Shown piece by piece: positions 8,551 to 17,542 of a DNA stretch of 64,000 nt (positions within the stretch are counted from its first letter, which is position 1; each line of letters begins with the position of its first letter). Both the position numbers and the translations under genes were made by a program. The notes beneath the pieces were generated by a model. It made no database searches. It was not told the DNA's origin and was given only the letters and a program-made list of their open reading frames with translations. Source of the stretch: Streptomyces sp. YS415 (GTDB taxonomy: Bacteria; Actinomycetota; Actinomycetes; Streptomycetales; Streptomycetaceae); NCBI RefSeq assembly GCF_023544665.1, contig NZ_JAMJFL010000007.1, positions 227,925 to 291,924 of the forward strand, written 5' to 3'.

Positions 8551-10770
8551 ATGGGCAGAGGTCTGCTGTCGCTGATGCTGGCCGCGGTAACCGGGGCCGC
8601 CCTGCTCGGGGCGCCGGCGTCCGCGGCGCCACCACCGCCGCCGACCGATGTGTACCGGCCGGTCCGGGGCCCTGCGGCACCCGCGGAGTACCGCTATCTG
8701 CAGAAGACCCTGCCCGGGCAGCCGATCCCCCGCCACGCCCATGACCTCGCCGCGGCCCAGGCCCGTCAACTGCCCGTGGTGGGCGGGCGCTGGAAGAGCG
8801 TGGGGCCGACCGACATCGGCGGCCGGATCGTCTCCCTCGCCCTCGACCCCCGGCGCGCCGACACCCTGTACGCGGCGGCCGCGAGCGGCGGCCTGTGGCG
8901 CAGCACCGACGCCGGGCAGACCTTCCACTCGGTGTGGCCGGACAGCTGGACCCAGGCCATGGGCGCGGTGACGACCGCCCCCGACGGCACCCTCTACGTG
9001 GGCACCGGCGAGCCCAACCCCGGTGGCGGCAGCATCACCTACGAGGGGACCGGGCTGTACCGCAGCAAGGACGGCGGCCGCAGCTGGCAGTCGCTCGGCC
9101 TGCGCGACTCCGGCGCGATCAGCGCCATCACCGTCGACCCGGCCGACCCGCGCCGCATCTACGTCGCCGCGGCGGGCTCGCTCTACAACGGCGGCGGCGA
9201 CCGGGGCGTCTACCGCACCGAGGACGGGGGCGCGACCTGGCAGCGGATCCTCGCGGGCGCGAACGAGTTCACCGGCGCCACCGAGATCGTCAAGGACGGC
9301 AACCGCCTCTACGCCGTCCTGTGGGACCACCGCCGCCGCCCCGACCTGCGGACCTACGGCGGTGTCGGCTCAGGCGTCTTCCGCAGTGACGACGACGGCG
9401 CGACCTGGCGGCGGCTCGGCGGCGGACTGCCCGCCGCGGGACCGGACGTGGGACGCATCGGCCTCGCCGTGGCCGGGGACCGCCTCTACGCGATCGTCAA
9501 CAAGGCGAGCGGCCCCTTCGAGGGCTTCTACGCCTCCTCCGACGGCGGCGACAGCTGGAACCGCGCACCGGACAACACCGATCTGGCCAACTCCCAGTCC
9601 AGCTTCGGCTGGTGGTTCGGCAAGGTGTGGATCGACCCCCGGAACACCGAGCACGTCCATGTGGCGGGGGTCGCCCTGCTCACCACGAAGGACGGCGGCG
9701 CCACCTGGACCGCGGACGGCACCAGCATCCATGTCGACCACCACGCCATGGTGTGGGACCCGCGCCGGCCGGGCCGCGTCTACCTCGGCAACGACGGCGG
9801 CGTCTACCGCTCGGACTCCGACGGCGACGGCGGCTGGGTCAAGGCCCGGCACGAGCCGTACACCCAGCTCTACAGCGCCGCGATCAGCCCGCAGGACGTC
9901 ACCCGGATCTCCGGCGGCTCCCAGGACAACGGCTCCCTGCGCTCGTGGGGCGGGGACGGCTTCAACGAGTACCTCGGCGGCGACGGCGAGGAGAACCTGA
10001 TCGACCCGACCGACGTGAACACGGTGTACGCCTGCTACCAGTACGGCAACTGCTTCCGCTCCACCGACGGCGGCGACACCCTCACGTACTTCTCCGACGG
10101 CACGACGTTCAAGCGCCGCAACTGGTTCACCCCGGTCGTCCTCGACCCGCGCAATCCGAAGATCCTCTACTACGGCGCCGAGGTGCTCAACCGCTCCACG
10201 GACGGCGGCGTGACCTGGCAGCCCATCAGCCCGGATCTGACCGGCGGACCGGGCGCGGACCCGATCTACACCAACTTCGGGACCATCACGTCGATCGCGC
10301 CCGCCTCCGACGGCCGCACGGTGTACGTCGGCACGGACGACGGCCGGGTGTGGGTCACCAAGGACCTCGGGGCGACCTGGACCAAGCTCGCGGAGGGCCG
10401 GCCCTGGGTGACCCGGGTGGTCGTCGATCCGCGCGACCCCGACCGGGTGTGGACGACCCACTCCGGCTACCGCTCCGGCTCACCGCTCCCCCACGTCCAC
10501 GCCAGCACCGACGGCGGGGCGACCTGGCGGAACCTGTCCGGCAACCTCCCCGCGGCCCCCGTCAACGACCTCGTCGTCGCCAAGGGGGGCGCCCTGTACA
10601 TCGGCACCGACCAGGGCGTGTTCGCGAGCTTCAAGGGCGGCGGGCACTGGATGCGGCTGGGACGCGGCATGCCCGCCGTGCCGGTGGACGACATCGAGTA
10701 CGACCCGGGGCACCGGCGGCTGGTGGCGGCGACCTTCGGGCGGGGCTTCTACGAGCTGAAGGTGAACTGA
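8551..10770 (+). CDS. Secreted Asp-box beta-propeller protein (sialidase/sortilin-like)
   Basis: A 739-residue secreted protein. The signal peptide is MGRGLLSLMLAAVTGAALLGAPASAA, followed by a proline-rich linker. Ten or so Asp-box motifs (S/T-x-D-x-G-x-T-W) are spread along the chain, for example STDAGQTF, SKDGGRSW, TEDGGATW, SSDGGDSW, TKDGGATW, STDGGVTW and TKDLGATW. Such repeats build the seven-bladed propellers of sialidases, GH74 xyloglucanases and sortilins. I could not identify the catalytic residues of any one glycosidase family, so hydrolase activity is uncertain. AAAGGGG lies five bases before ATG 8551. The gene stands alone, divergent from the acyltransferase gene. Confidence 0.85.
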   Translation: MGRGLLSLMLAAVTGAALLGAPASAAPPPPPTDVYRPVRGPAAPAEYRYLQKTLPGQPIPRHAHDLAAAQARQLPVVGGRWKSVGPTDIGGRIVSLALDPRRADTLYAAAASGGLWRSTDAGQTFHSVWPDSWTQAMGAVTTAPDGTLYVGTGEPNPGGGSITYEGTGLYRSKDGGRSWQSLGLRDSGAISAITVDPADPRRIYVAAAGSLYNGGGDRGVYRTEDGGATWQRILAGANEFTGATEIVKDGNRLYAVLWDHRRRPDLRTYGGVGSGVFRSDDDGATWRRLGGGLPAAGPDVGRIGLAVAGDRLYAIVNKASGPFEGFYASSDGGDSWNRAPDNTDLANSQSSFGWWFGKVWIDPRNTEHVHVAGVALLTTKDGGATWTADGTSIHVDHHAMVWDPRRPGRVYLGNDGGVYRSDSDGDGGWVKARHEPYTQLYSAAISPQDVTRISGGSQDNGSLRSWGGDGFNEYLGGDGEENLIDPTDVNTVYACYQYGNCFRSTDGGDTLTYFSDGTTFKRRNWFTPVVLDPRNPKILYYGAEVLNRSTDGGVTWQPISPDLTGGPGADPIYTNFGTITSIAPASDGRTVYVGTDDGRVWVTKDLGATWTKLAEGRPWVTRVVVDPRDPDRVWTTHSGYRSGSPLPHVHASTDGGATWRNLSGNLPAAPVNDLVVAKGGALYIGTDQGVFASFKGGGHWMRLGRGMPAVPVDDIEYDPGHRRLVAATFGRGFYELKVN

Positions 10771-10795
10771 ACCGGCAGGGCGTACGGCCTTTCCA

Positions 10796-11578
10796 TCAGT
10801 GCTCCACCAGGGCCAGCACCCGGGCGGGAGAGCCGGAACCGGTGACGATGGGCAGCGGTCCGGCGATCAGGACGCAGCCCGTCGGCGGCAGCAGCGCCAG
10901 GTTCTGCAACTGGGTCAGGCCGTACTTGTCGTTGCCCATGAGGTAGGAGTGGCAGGGAAAGGCCGGTTCGAGGGCGTGTGCGCGTCCGGCGTCCGTGCCG
11001 ACCGTCTCCACGCCCAGTCCGATCACCGGCGACTCCTCGGCGACCCAGCGTGCGCACTCCGGCGACAGGCCCGGTGTGTGCGGGCCGTTGTCGTCGGCGT
11101 TCAGGAACTCCTCCTGCGACTGCGCACGGGCGTCCCAGCCGGTGCGCAACAGCAGCCAGCCGCCGTCGGGCAGGGGGCCGTGCTCCGCCTCCCACGCCTT
11201 CACATGGTCCACGTCCAGGAGGAAGTCCGGATCGCGCTCCGCCTCCGCGGTGAAGTCCAGCACCGCGGCGGGCGCGACCAGCCGGCCCGCCGGTACGGAT
11301 GCCACGTCGGCGAGATGCTTGCCTGTCACCCAGTGGTTGGGGGCGTCGAAGTGGGTTCCGGTGTGTTCGCCGGTACGGAAGTTGTTCCAGTACCAGGCCG
11401 GTCCGCGGCCGTCGTACCGGCTGATCTCCTGCAGCTCGAAGGCCGCCGTCTGCCCGAACTCGGACGGCAGCTGGATCAGCGGGGTCGCCGCCGACAGCGG
11501 CGCGGTGAGGTCGACGACGTCGATCGCGCCCTCCCGCAGGGCGGACACCAGCGAGGCGAGGACGGACGGTTCGCGCAT
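10796..11578 (-). CDS. Cyclase family protein (kynurenine formamidase-like)
   Basis: A 260-residue metal-dependent hydrolase of the cyclase/KynB family. The signature HTGTHFDAPNHW contains the H-x-G-T-H-x-D zinc site. The C-terminal segment PPTGCVLIAGPLPIVTGSGS is also family-typical. Members hydrolyse N-formylkynurenine, isatin or other amides and lactones; the substrate cannot be read here. ATG 11578 has GGAGG nearby and begins at the conserved N-terminus, whereas the longer frame to 11638 adds unlikely sequence. No tryptophan-degradation gene is adjacent. It is convergent with the propeller gene. Confidence 0.85.
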   Translation of the reverse strand: MREPSVLASLVSALREGAIDVVDLTAPLSAATPLIQLPSEFGQTAAFELQEISRYDGRGPAWYWNNFRTGEHTGTHFDAPNHWVTGKHLADVASVPAGRLVAPAAVLDFTAEAERDPDFLLDVDHVKAWEAEHGPLPDGGWLLLRTGWDARAQSQEEFLNADDNGPHTPGLSPECARWVAEESPVIGLGVETVGTDAGRAHALEPAFPCHSYLMGNDKYGLTQLQNLALLPPTGCVLIAGPLPIVTGSGSPARVLALVEH

Positions 11579-11701
11579 GGGGGCCTCCGGACGGTAGGCG
11601 GACTTCCCAGCATGGATCGTTCCCGGGTCGTGCACCATGCGGCGGAAACGATCGGCCGGAAGGGACCGGTCAACCGGGGCCGTTCGGGCGTCACCGGCCG
11701 G

Positions 11702-12298
11702 TCATGACCCGTCCACGAGTCCGGCGATGTGCGCGGTGACCGTGTCCAGGACGCCGACCCAGGATTCCTCGTCGCCCAGCACGAGGTAGTTGAGGGTCAG
11801 TCCGTCCGTCATCGCGGCCAGATAGCGGGCCAGCACCGGAACGGGCACCCGCAGCCGGAGGTCCATGGTCCGGCTCAGCTGCTCGATGAGGTCGGCGTAG
11901 GTGTCGCGGTACAGCTCGTGCTGGCGCCGGGCCAGATGCTCGAACCCCGGGCGGCGCAGGGCGTACTGGGTGAGTTCGTAGGTGAGCATGTGCTCGTCGG
12001 GGTGGGTGCGGACGTGGTCCCAGTACGCCTGGAGTGCGGCCCGGACGGTCTCCTGGAGGGTGGACCTGGGGACCAGGGCCTGCCGCACCAGCGTCACGTA
12101 GTGGTCGGTGATGGTCGTGATGACGGACTCCACCAGGGCCTGCTTGGAGTCGAAGCAGTAGTGGAAGACGCTGAGGGACACGCCTGCCTCGGCGGCGATG
12201 GACCGGGTCGTCGTCCGTGCGACGCCGTCCCGGGCCATCGCCCTGATCGCCGCTTCCGTCAGCTGCAGGCGCCGTTCCGCGGACGGCATGCGTGCCAT
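11702..12298 (-). CDS. TetR family transcriptional regulator
   Basis: A 198-residue regulator. The N-terminal helix-turn-helix is clear: AAIRAMARDGVARTTTRSIA, then EAGVSLSVFHYCFDSKQALV, residues about 16-57. The C-terminal helices form the ligand-binding dimer domain with no recognisable inducer. ATG 12298 follows GAGGGA. It lies 29 bases downstream of the secreted M19-like hydrolase gene in the same direction and is probably co-transcribed with it, which suggests it controls that gene in response to the hydrolase's product or substrate. Confidence 0.88.
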   Translation of the reverse strand: MARMPSAERRLQLTEAAIRAMARDGVARTTTRSIAAEAGVSLSVFHYCFDSKQALVESVITTITDHYVTLVRQALVPRSTLQETVRAALQAYWDHVRTHPDEHMLTYELTQYALRRPGFEHLARRQHELYRDTYADLIEQLSRTMDLRLRVPVPVLARYLAAMTDGLTLNYLVLGDEESWVGVLDTVTAHIAGLVDGS

Positions 12299-12327
12299 GT
12301 GCGTGTCCCTCGTGCTCGTACCGGCGC

Positions 12328-14385
12328 TCAGTCGCTGTGGACGCTCACCTCGTGCAGTGAGTACCCCCATTGCGTGCCGCGTTCCAGACCGAGGACGCGT
12401 ACGTAGCGGGCGGGGGTGCCGGTGAACCGGGCGGTGTCCAGGCCGCCGTCGCCGGCGGTGGTGGACCAGGCGGTCCGCCAGCTCTGCCCGTCGGTGGAGA
12501 GGTCGACCCGGTACGACTTGCCGTAGGCGCGCTCCCAGTCGAGGGTGACCCGGCCGACGCGGTGGGTGGCGCCCAGGTCGATCCGCAGCCACTGGTCGTC
12601 GCTCCAGTCGCTGGCCCAGCGGGTGCCCCGGTCCCCGTCGGCGGCCCGGCCGGGCGCATAGCTGGTGAACAGGTTCCACTCCGCCGAACTGGCCGCCGCG
12701 GGAGCGTGGTCGGCGAGGTTCACCGCGGAGCGGTGGCTCTCGGATGCGCCCCAGGTGTCGAGGTAGGACTCGGCGCCCCGGAAGAGGTCGTCCACCACCT
12801 CCTGGCCGCCGACCCTGCGGATGTCCTCGATCCAGTCGGGGACGAGGCCGTAGTGGGCGGCGCCGTCGGTGTTCAGGTCCCAGGTGCGCTGTCCGGTGGT
12901 CTGCCTGTCGATCACGGAGCCGCCGTCGACGCTCGTGAAGGGGTACGCGACCTTGTTCGGGGCGTCCGCTCCGCGCGGTGCCGGCCAGCCGCCGACGCCG
13001 TTCATGTCGGTGCCGTAGGCGTAGCCCACGCCGTACTTGTCGCGCAGTGCCTCGGTGCGCTCCGCCTCGGCGATGAAGCCCTCGGAGCCGTGCATGTACT
13101 GGCCGATGAAGCCGCCGAGGCCGTAGACCCGCTCGGTCCAGTCCATGTCCATCCAGCTGTGCGAGGAGAGCACGCCGGGGTAGGACTCGGCCTCGAAGAT
13201 GTCGAGCACCCGGCCGGTGGCCTTGACGCTCATGTGGTCGATCTCCAGCATCATGCCGCGGTTCATCATGCCCCGCACCGCGTACTCACCGAGGTCGCTG
13301 AGCCCGCGCACGTTGCACTGCGCGCCGCTGGCGTACGAGGGCACGTCGACGCCCGCCGGGAGCTTCGCCTCGGCCTCGGCGGCCGTGGCGTTGCCGATGG
13401 GGTTGTCGCGCTGGGGGCCGGTGCACTGCTCGGTCTTCCAGAAGGTGCCGGTCGACAGGAACTGGCCGACGTTGATGGCGGTGCCGAGCGTGCCGGAGTC
13501 GAAGCGGACGCCGCACAGCGCGTTGTCGAACTTGTGGCACAGGAACATGCTGCGCACGCCCAGGTCGTACAGCTCGTCCAGGCCCTTGTCGATGTCGGCC
13601 CTGCTGCACTGCGGGATGTCCAGGATCTGCTTGCAGCCGAAGGGCTCGGAGGTCTCGACGCCGAGGACGACCGCCAGCTTGCCCTGCTCGATGACCTGGC
13701 GGGCCTGGGCGCTGTCGGTGACGATCCGGAACCAGCCCTTGCCGGTGCCGCCGTACATCTTGTCGATGTAGGCCTGGAGGTCGTAACTCAGCTTCGCCTG
13801 AAGGCGGATCGACGTCATCTCGTCGCAGGAGCGGTCCTTGAAGAAGTAGACCGAGCAGATCACGCCGTTGGTGACGAGGTCGTTGACGAGGACCCGCTGG
13901 CCGCCGCGCCAGGCACGCTCCACCCAGGCGTAGTAGTTCTGCTGGTGGGTGAGCGAGTCATGGGCGGGCCAGTCCTTGAAGGTGGGCCAGCCGACCGGGT
14001 CGTGCCTGCCGTCGCCGCCGTTGGTGATGAAGTCGAAGACGGCGAGGGAGCCGTCTGGGTAGTGCTCGGGGCAGTCTTTGAGGGCGTCGGCGATCCCGGC
14101 CTCGGAGAAGGTCTTGCCGCAGATGAGCCGGCCGCCGAACGCCTCGTTGGAGAAGAGGTGGTTGTGCACGTCGGCGAAGCCGCGCACCTCGCCCTGCGCG
14201 TTGGTGCCGGTGAACGGCTCGCCGGTGACGTTGATCTGAGAGTCCGGCGTCGGCCGCGCCGTCGGCTGCCACCAGTCGGTCCCGGCCGCCGAGCTCGGCG
14301 CGGGGCCGAGCAGCAGGGCCAGGACCAGCAGGAGCAGCGACGCGACCGTGACGTCCTTGCGTCGGCGGTACGGGAGTCGAGCCAT
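12328..14385 (-). CDS. Secreted M19-like metallohydrolase with C-terminal F5/8 type C domain
   Basis: A 685-residue exported protein. A signal peptide (basic start, then ASLLLLVLALLLGPAPSSAA) precedes an amidohydrolase-like barrel. GFADVHNHLF gives the H-x-H metal pair near residues 74-76; later conserved parts are LEIDHMSV, GVLSSHSWMD and GYAYGTDMNG, which resemble those of membrane dipeptidase (M19). Residues from about 560 to the end form a discoidin (F5/8 type C) carbohydrate-binding domain, with WLRIDLGATHRVGRVTLDWE. The barrel is longer and has more cysteines than classic M19 enzymes. ATG 14385 has GGAGG upstream. The substrate is probably extracellular and unknown. Confidence 0.82.
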   Translation of the reverse strand: MARLPYRRRKDVTVASLLLLVLALLLGPAPSSAAGTDWWQPTARPTPDSQINVTGEPFTGTNAQGEVRGFADVHNHLFSNEAFGGRLICGKTFSEAGIADALKDCPEHYPDGSLAVFDFITNGGDGRHDPVGWPTFKDWPAHDSLTHQQNYYAWVERAWRGGQRVLVNDLVTNGVICSVYFFKDRSCDEMTSIRLQAKLSYDLQAYIDKMYGGTGKGWFRIVTDSAQARQVIEQGKLAVVLGVETSEPFGCKQILDIPQCSRADIDKGLDELYDLGVRSMFLCHKFDNALCGVRFDSGTLGTAINVGQFLSTGTFWKTEQCTGPQRDNPIGNATAAEAEAKLPAGVDVPSYASGAQCNVRGLSDLGEYAVRGMMNRGMMLEIDHMSVKATGRVLDIFEAESYPGVLSSHSWMDMDWTERVYGLGGFIGQYMHGSEGFIAEAERTEALRDKYGVGYAYGTDMNGVGGWPAPRGADAPNKVAYPFTSVDGGSVIDRQTTGQRTWDLNTDGAAHYGLVPDWIEDIRRVGGQEVVDDLFRGAESYLDTWGASESHRSAVNLADHAPAAASSAEWNLFTSYAPGRAADGDRGTRWASDWSDDQWLRIDLGATHRVGRVTLDWERAYGKSYRVDLSTDGQSWRTAWSTTAGDGGLDTARFTGTPARYVRVLGLERGTQWGYSLHEVSVHSD

Positions 14386-14532
14386 GGACCCACCCTCCTG
14401 GAACGGCATGACGACATTGTCATGACCAGTCCAATACGTGGGTCGAGGATGACGACTGGGTCACTTCGAGTCAAGGGTCCGGGACAACTGACCTGATGGC
14501 GCGTCACGGAGGGCAGCTCCGGGCCGTACGGC

Positions 14533-14991
14533 TCACCGCTGCTGCTGGGAGAGCCGGCGCGCCAGCAGGGGGATGATCACTGCCGCGGCGACCAGATGGG
14601 ACACGGCCAGCACGATCTGCGTGGAGGTGGCCGTGTGCGGGGCGACGGCCGGGCCGACCAGCGACAGCGCGGTGAGCGCGACGGTGGTGACCGTGAAGAC
14701 GCGGGCGGGCCGCCGGGCGAAGCGGGCGAGCATGACGGCGAGGACGATGCCGGCGACCGACCAGAACAGCACGCCGCCCGCGAAGCCGCCCACCGGGATC
14801 TCCGCCGCCTTCTCGGCTCCCGGACTGGCCGCGTCCATCGGGACCCCGGCCGCCCGCGCGCCGAGCGCGAAGGCTTCGGTCACGACGGCGCCGGCGACGG
14901 TGGCCACGATGCCGACGAGCCATACGGGGCGCTGGGCGAGGGAGGAGTCGAGGGTGCTCCGGGTCCGGGTCTGGGGCGTGGTCACGCTCAT
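14533..14991 (-). CDS. DUF6069-like membrane protein
   Basis: A 152-residue integral membrane protein with four predicted helices: WLVGIVATVAGAVVTEAF, GVLFWSVAGIVLAVMLA, VFTVTTVALTALSLVG and IVLAVSHLVAAAVIIPLLA. The pattern and the AAEIPVGGF loop match small Streptomyces DUF6069 proteins (family from memory). Function is unknown. It is a single gene between the M19-like gene and the MerR gene, all on the same strand but with spacers of over 100 bases. Confidence 0.78.
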   Translation of the reverse strand: MSVTTPQTRTRSTLDSSLAQRPVWLVGIVATVAGAVVTEAFALGARAAGVPMDAASPGAEKAAEIPVGGFAGGVLFWSVAGIVLAVMLARFARRPARVFTVTTVALTALSLVGPAVAPHTATSTQIVLAVSHLVAAAVIIPLLARRLSQQQR

Positions 14992-15137
14992 GGCACGGTC
15001 TCCTGTTCGGGGTTCGGGCTCGGGATGCCTTTCATGGGGTTAGACCGTGCCGGGGCCCGGAACTGAGCGGTGTCCGGGGAAAGTTCGGGTCGCGAATTCA
15101 ATCCCCCCGCGCTTCCGCCGCGACCTGCCTGCCTTCC

Positions 15138-15578
15138 TCACCGACGCGCACGAGCGACGCGGCGCGCCGCGGCAGACGGCAGCGGTCCACCGGTTCCGGC
15201 CGCCCGCAGGAGGCGGCGGAAGGTGGGGCACTGCAGATGGCTGGGTGCGGGACAGGCCGCGGCGTGCCGGAGGGAGTCGCGCAGGACGCCGAGTTCGCGA
15301 ATCCTCGCCTCCAGTTCGTCCGCCTTCGCCGCGAGCAGCCGCCGGTCGATGTCCGGCGTCCCGTCGGGGGCGAACATCCGGGCGATCTCGTCGAGGGAGA
15401 ACCCGGCGGTGCGGCCCAGCACGATCAGCGCCAGGCGCTCCAGCACGCCGGGGTCGTACTGGCGGCGCAGGCCCCGCCTGCCGGTGGAGGCGATCAGCCC
15501 CTTCTCCTCGTAGTACCGCAGGGTCGAGGCGGGCAGTCCGGCGCGGCGCGCCACCTCGGCGATGTCCAGATCCGTCAT
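15138..15578 (-). CDS. MerR family transcriptional regulator
   Basis: A 146-residue regulator. The winged helix-turn-helix occupies the first 70 residues (IAEVARRAGLPASTLRYYEE, then GLRRQYDPGVLERLALI), followed by a coiled-coil dimer helix (AAKADELEARIRELGVLRDS) and a C-terminal tail with two cysteines (AACPAPSHLQCPTFRRLL). Cysteines in that position bind metals or sense redox state in some MerR proteins, but the sensing role here is not established. It diverges from a methyltransferase gene and a MerR-type promoter lies between them, so it most likely controls both. Confidence 0.88.
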   Translation of the reverse strand: MTDLDIAEVARRAGLPASTLRYYEEKGLIASTGRRGLRRQYDPGVLERLALIVLGRTAGFSLDEIARMFAPDGTPDIDRRLLAAKADELEARIRELGVLRDSLRHAAACPAPSHLQCPTFRRLLRAAGTGGPLPSAAARRVARARR

Positions 15579-15582
15579 CCTC

Positions 15583-15613
15583 TTGACCTCAAGTCGGCTT
15601 GAAGTAGCAAGCT
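15583..15613 (+). promoter_or_regulatory. MerR-type promoter with dyad
   Basis: TTGACC (15583-15588) is followed by the dyad CTCAAG-TCGG-CTTGAA (15589-15603). A weak -10 would lie at 15608-15613, giving the long 19-base spacer that MerR activators require. The dyad sits in the spacer, as for SoxR-like regulators. It points toward the methyltransferase gene. Confidence 0.55.
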
Positions 15614-15649
15614 GTCATCTCCGCCCGGTGACGGCAAGCAGGGGAGACG

Positions 15650-16495
15650 ATGAGGAACGTGACACACAGCACCGATGACGACCAGGCAGCCCGTTGGAAC
15701 CGAGCGGGCCATGTCTGGGTCGAGGAACAGGCGTTGCTGGACGAGATGCTCCGGCCCCTGCAGGAGGTCCTCGTGGAGGCGGTGCCCGCCGGGCACGCCG
15801 GCCGGGTCCTCGATGTCGGCTGCGGCACCGGCAGTACGACGGTGGCGGTGGCCCGGCGCCTGGGCCCGGCGGGCAGCTGCGTCGGCATCGACATCTCGGA
15901 ACCGATGGTCACCGCAGCACAGGAACGTGCCGCGAGGGAGGGCGCCCCGGCGTCGTTCATCCTGGCCGACGCGCAGGAGTACGCCTTCGTACCCGCGGCC
16001 TTCGACACCGTCGTCTCGCGCTTCGGCGTGATGTTCTTCAACGACTCGGTCCGCGCCTTCGCCAATCTCCGGCGCGCGGCCGAGGACGGCGCCGCACTGC
16101 GGTTCGTCGCCTGGCGCGGCGCCGAGGACAACCCGTTCATGACGACGGCCGAACGGGCCGCCGCACCCGTGCTCCCCGACCTCCCCGCCCGCCGCCCGGA
16201 CGGGCCGGGACAGTTCGCCTTCGCGGACCCGGACAAGGTCCGGCACCTGCTCAGCGCAAGCGGGTGGGCCGAGATCGACATCCGGCCGGTCGACGTCACC
16301 TGCGTCCTGCCCACCGCGGACCTGGTGCGCTACTTCACCCGGCTCGGCCCGCTCGGCCTGATCCTGCCCGACGTGGACGAGCCGACCCGGACCCGGCTCG
16401 TCGAGACGGTCCGTCCCGCCTTCGACAGGTATGTGCAGGGCGAGGAGGTCCGCTTCACCGCCGCTTGTTGGTCGGTCGGCGCTCGGGCGGCATAG
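15650..16495 (+). CDS. Class I SAM-dependent methyltransferase
   Basis: A 281-residue methyltransferase. SAM-binding motif I is VLDVGCGTGS (about 53-62), motif II region is CVGIDISEPM, and the acidic loop FILADAQEYAFVP follows. FDTVVSRFGVMFFNDS is typical of the UbiE/COQ5-like group. The C-terminal half, which should select the acceptor, is not recognised. GGGGAGA lies just before ATG 15650. It is transcribed divergently from the MerR gene across a MerR-type promoter, so it is likely induced by whatever that regulator senses, possibly for detoxification or small-molecule modification. Confidence 0.88.
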   Translation: MRNVTHSTDDDQAARWNRAGHVWVEEQALLDEMLRPLQEVLVEAVPAGHAGRVLDVGCGTGSTTVAVARRLGPAGSCVGIDISEPMVTAAQERAAREGAPASFILADAQEYAFVPAAFDTVVSRFGVMFFNDSVRAFANLRRAAEDGAALRFVAWRGAEDNPFMTTAERAAAPVLPDLPARRPDGPGQFAFADPDKVRHLLSASGWAEIDIRPVDVTCVLPTADLVRYFTRLGPLGLILPDVDEPTRTRLVETVRPAFDRYVQGEEVRFTAACWSVGARAA

Positions 16496-16516
16496 GCGCG
16501 GCCGTGCGCGGCGTCC

Positions 16517-17415
16517 TCAGTGCCGGGCGAACTGCACCCGGGTCGGCTGCACGGCGTCCGGCCGGATCCCGATTCCCTGGATGGTGAGCCGTTCCCCGTG
16601 GATGTCGGTCACCCGGATGGCGCCGCCGCACCCGCCCCCGTCCTCGGCGAGGAAGTAGTTGTACTCGGCGCGCGGCAGCGGACGCCATCCGCTGCCGGTG
16701 CCGACTTCCAGCCGGGCCACCGGATTGCGGTGGCCGATCACCTGGATGCCGCACCAGTGACGGCTGGACCCGGTCTTGTACCGGACGGCCAGCGCGCCGG
16801 CGTCGCTGGGGCTCGCCAGCTCCCACGTGATGGGGATCTGTCCGGCGGAGGGCGTGGCGAGTGCGGCGAAGGCCTCGGCGCTGAGGTCGAGGTGGCCGGG
16901 TGCGCACTCCGGGCATTCGTTGGTGACGCGCACCGTGACGGACCGCCCGTCGGCGGCGCGGACCGTCACGTACGCCCCGCACGCCTTGGCGGTCTCGTAG
17001 TCGGTGTGGTTCATCGCCGCCGTCATGACGTCGTCGCTCGCGTCGTACATGCAGGCGCCCGTACCGTCGGAGTCGTAGAAGGTGGCCATTCCCCGATAGC
17101 TGACGCCGGGCCGGATGCGCCCGGCCAAAGCGGCGCTGGAGGAGGGCACTTGAGAGGTGCGGCCGGCCGACGGTTTCGGCGGGGCGGAGGTCGCGGAGGC
17201 GGAGGGCTTGCGGGAGGCGGACGGCTTGGCCGAGGAGTCGGTCGTACGGGGTGCGGGGGCCCGTGTGGTGGCCGGGGCGTTCGCCGGTGAACTGGTGACG
17301 GCGGGGCCGCGGCGGGGCGTTCGGCCTCGGCCTTGCCGTCGGAGAGCAGCACCACGGTCAGGGACGCCACGATGAGCGCCGTGGCCGCCGCGATCCACAG
17401 CAACCGGTTGCGCAC
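16517..17415 (-). CDS. Secreted expansin/RlpA-like protein, apparently frameshifted
   Basis: The last 200 residues, starting near SYRGMATFYDSDGTGACMYD, form a double-psi beta-barrel followed by a second beta domain, as in bacterial expansin (EXLX1) and RlpA-like proteins. VTNECPECAPGHLDLS carries the family's TNxCPxC..HxDLS pattern. Ahead of it is a Ser/Pro/Lys-rich linker. The expected membrane anchor (MRNRLLWIAAATALIVASLT) is encoded in another frame from GTG 17415, with GGAGG just upstream. The two frames join within the GC-rich run 17298-17322, implying one missing base. It is either a sequencing error or a real inactivating frameshift. Wall or polysaccharide loosening is the family role. 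Confidence 0.68.
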
Positions 17416-17542
17416 CGGGCCTCCTTGACGGCCGACGTCCATGGCCTCGAGTGACAGGAGCAGCGATCGTGCCAGACCCGGAAGGACGCCGACAAGGCCC
17501 GTCTCGCGGGGCGGGCGCCGTGCCGGGGCAGCCGTCGCTCCT

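Noticed and set aside
5885..14385. A natural-product biosynthetic cluster around the DegT-like gene
   Set aside because: No synthase, glycosyltransferase or sugar-nucleotide gene is present; the region is a mix of unrelated single genes.
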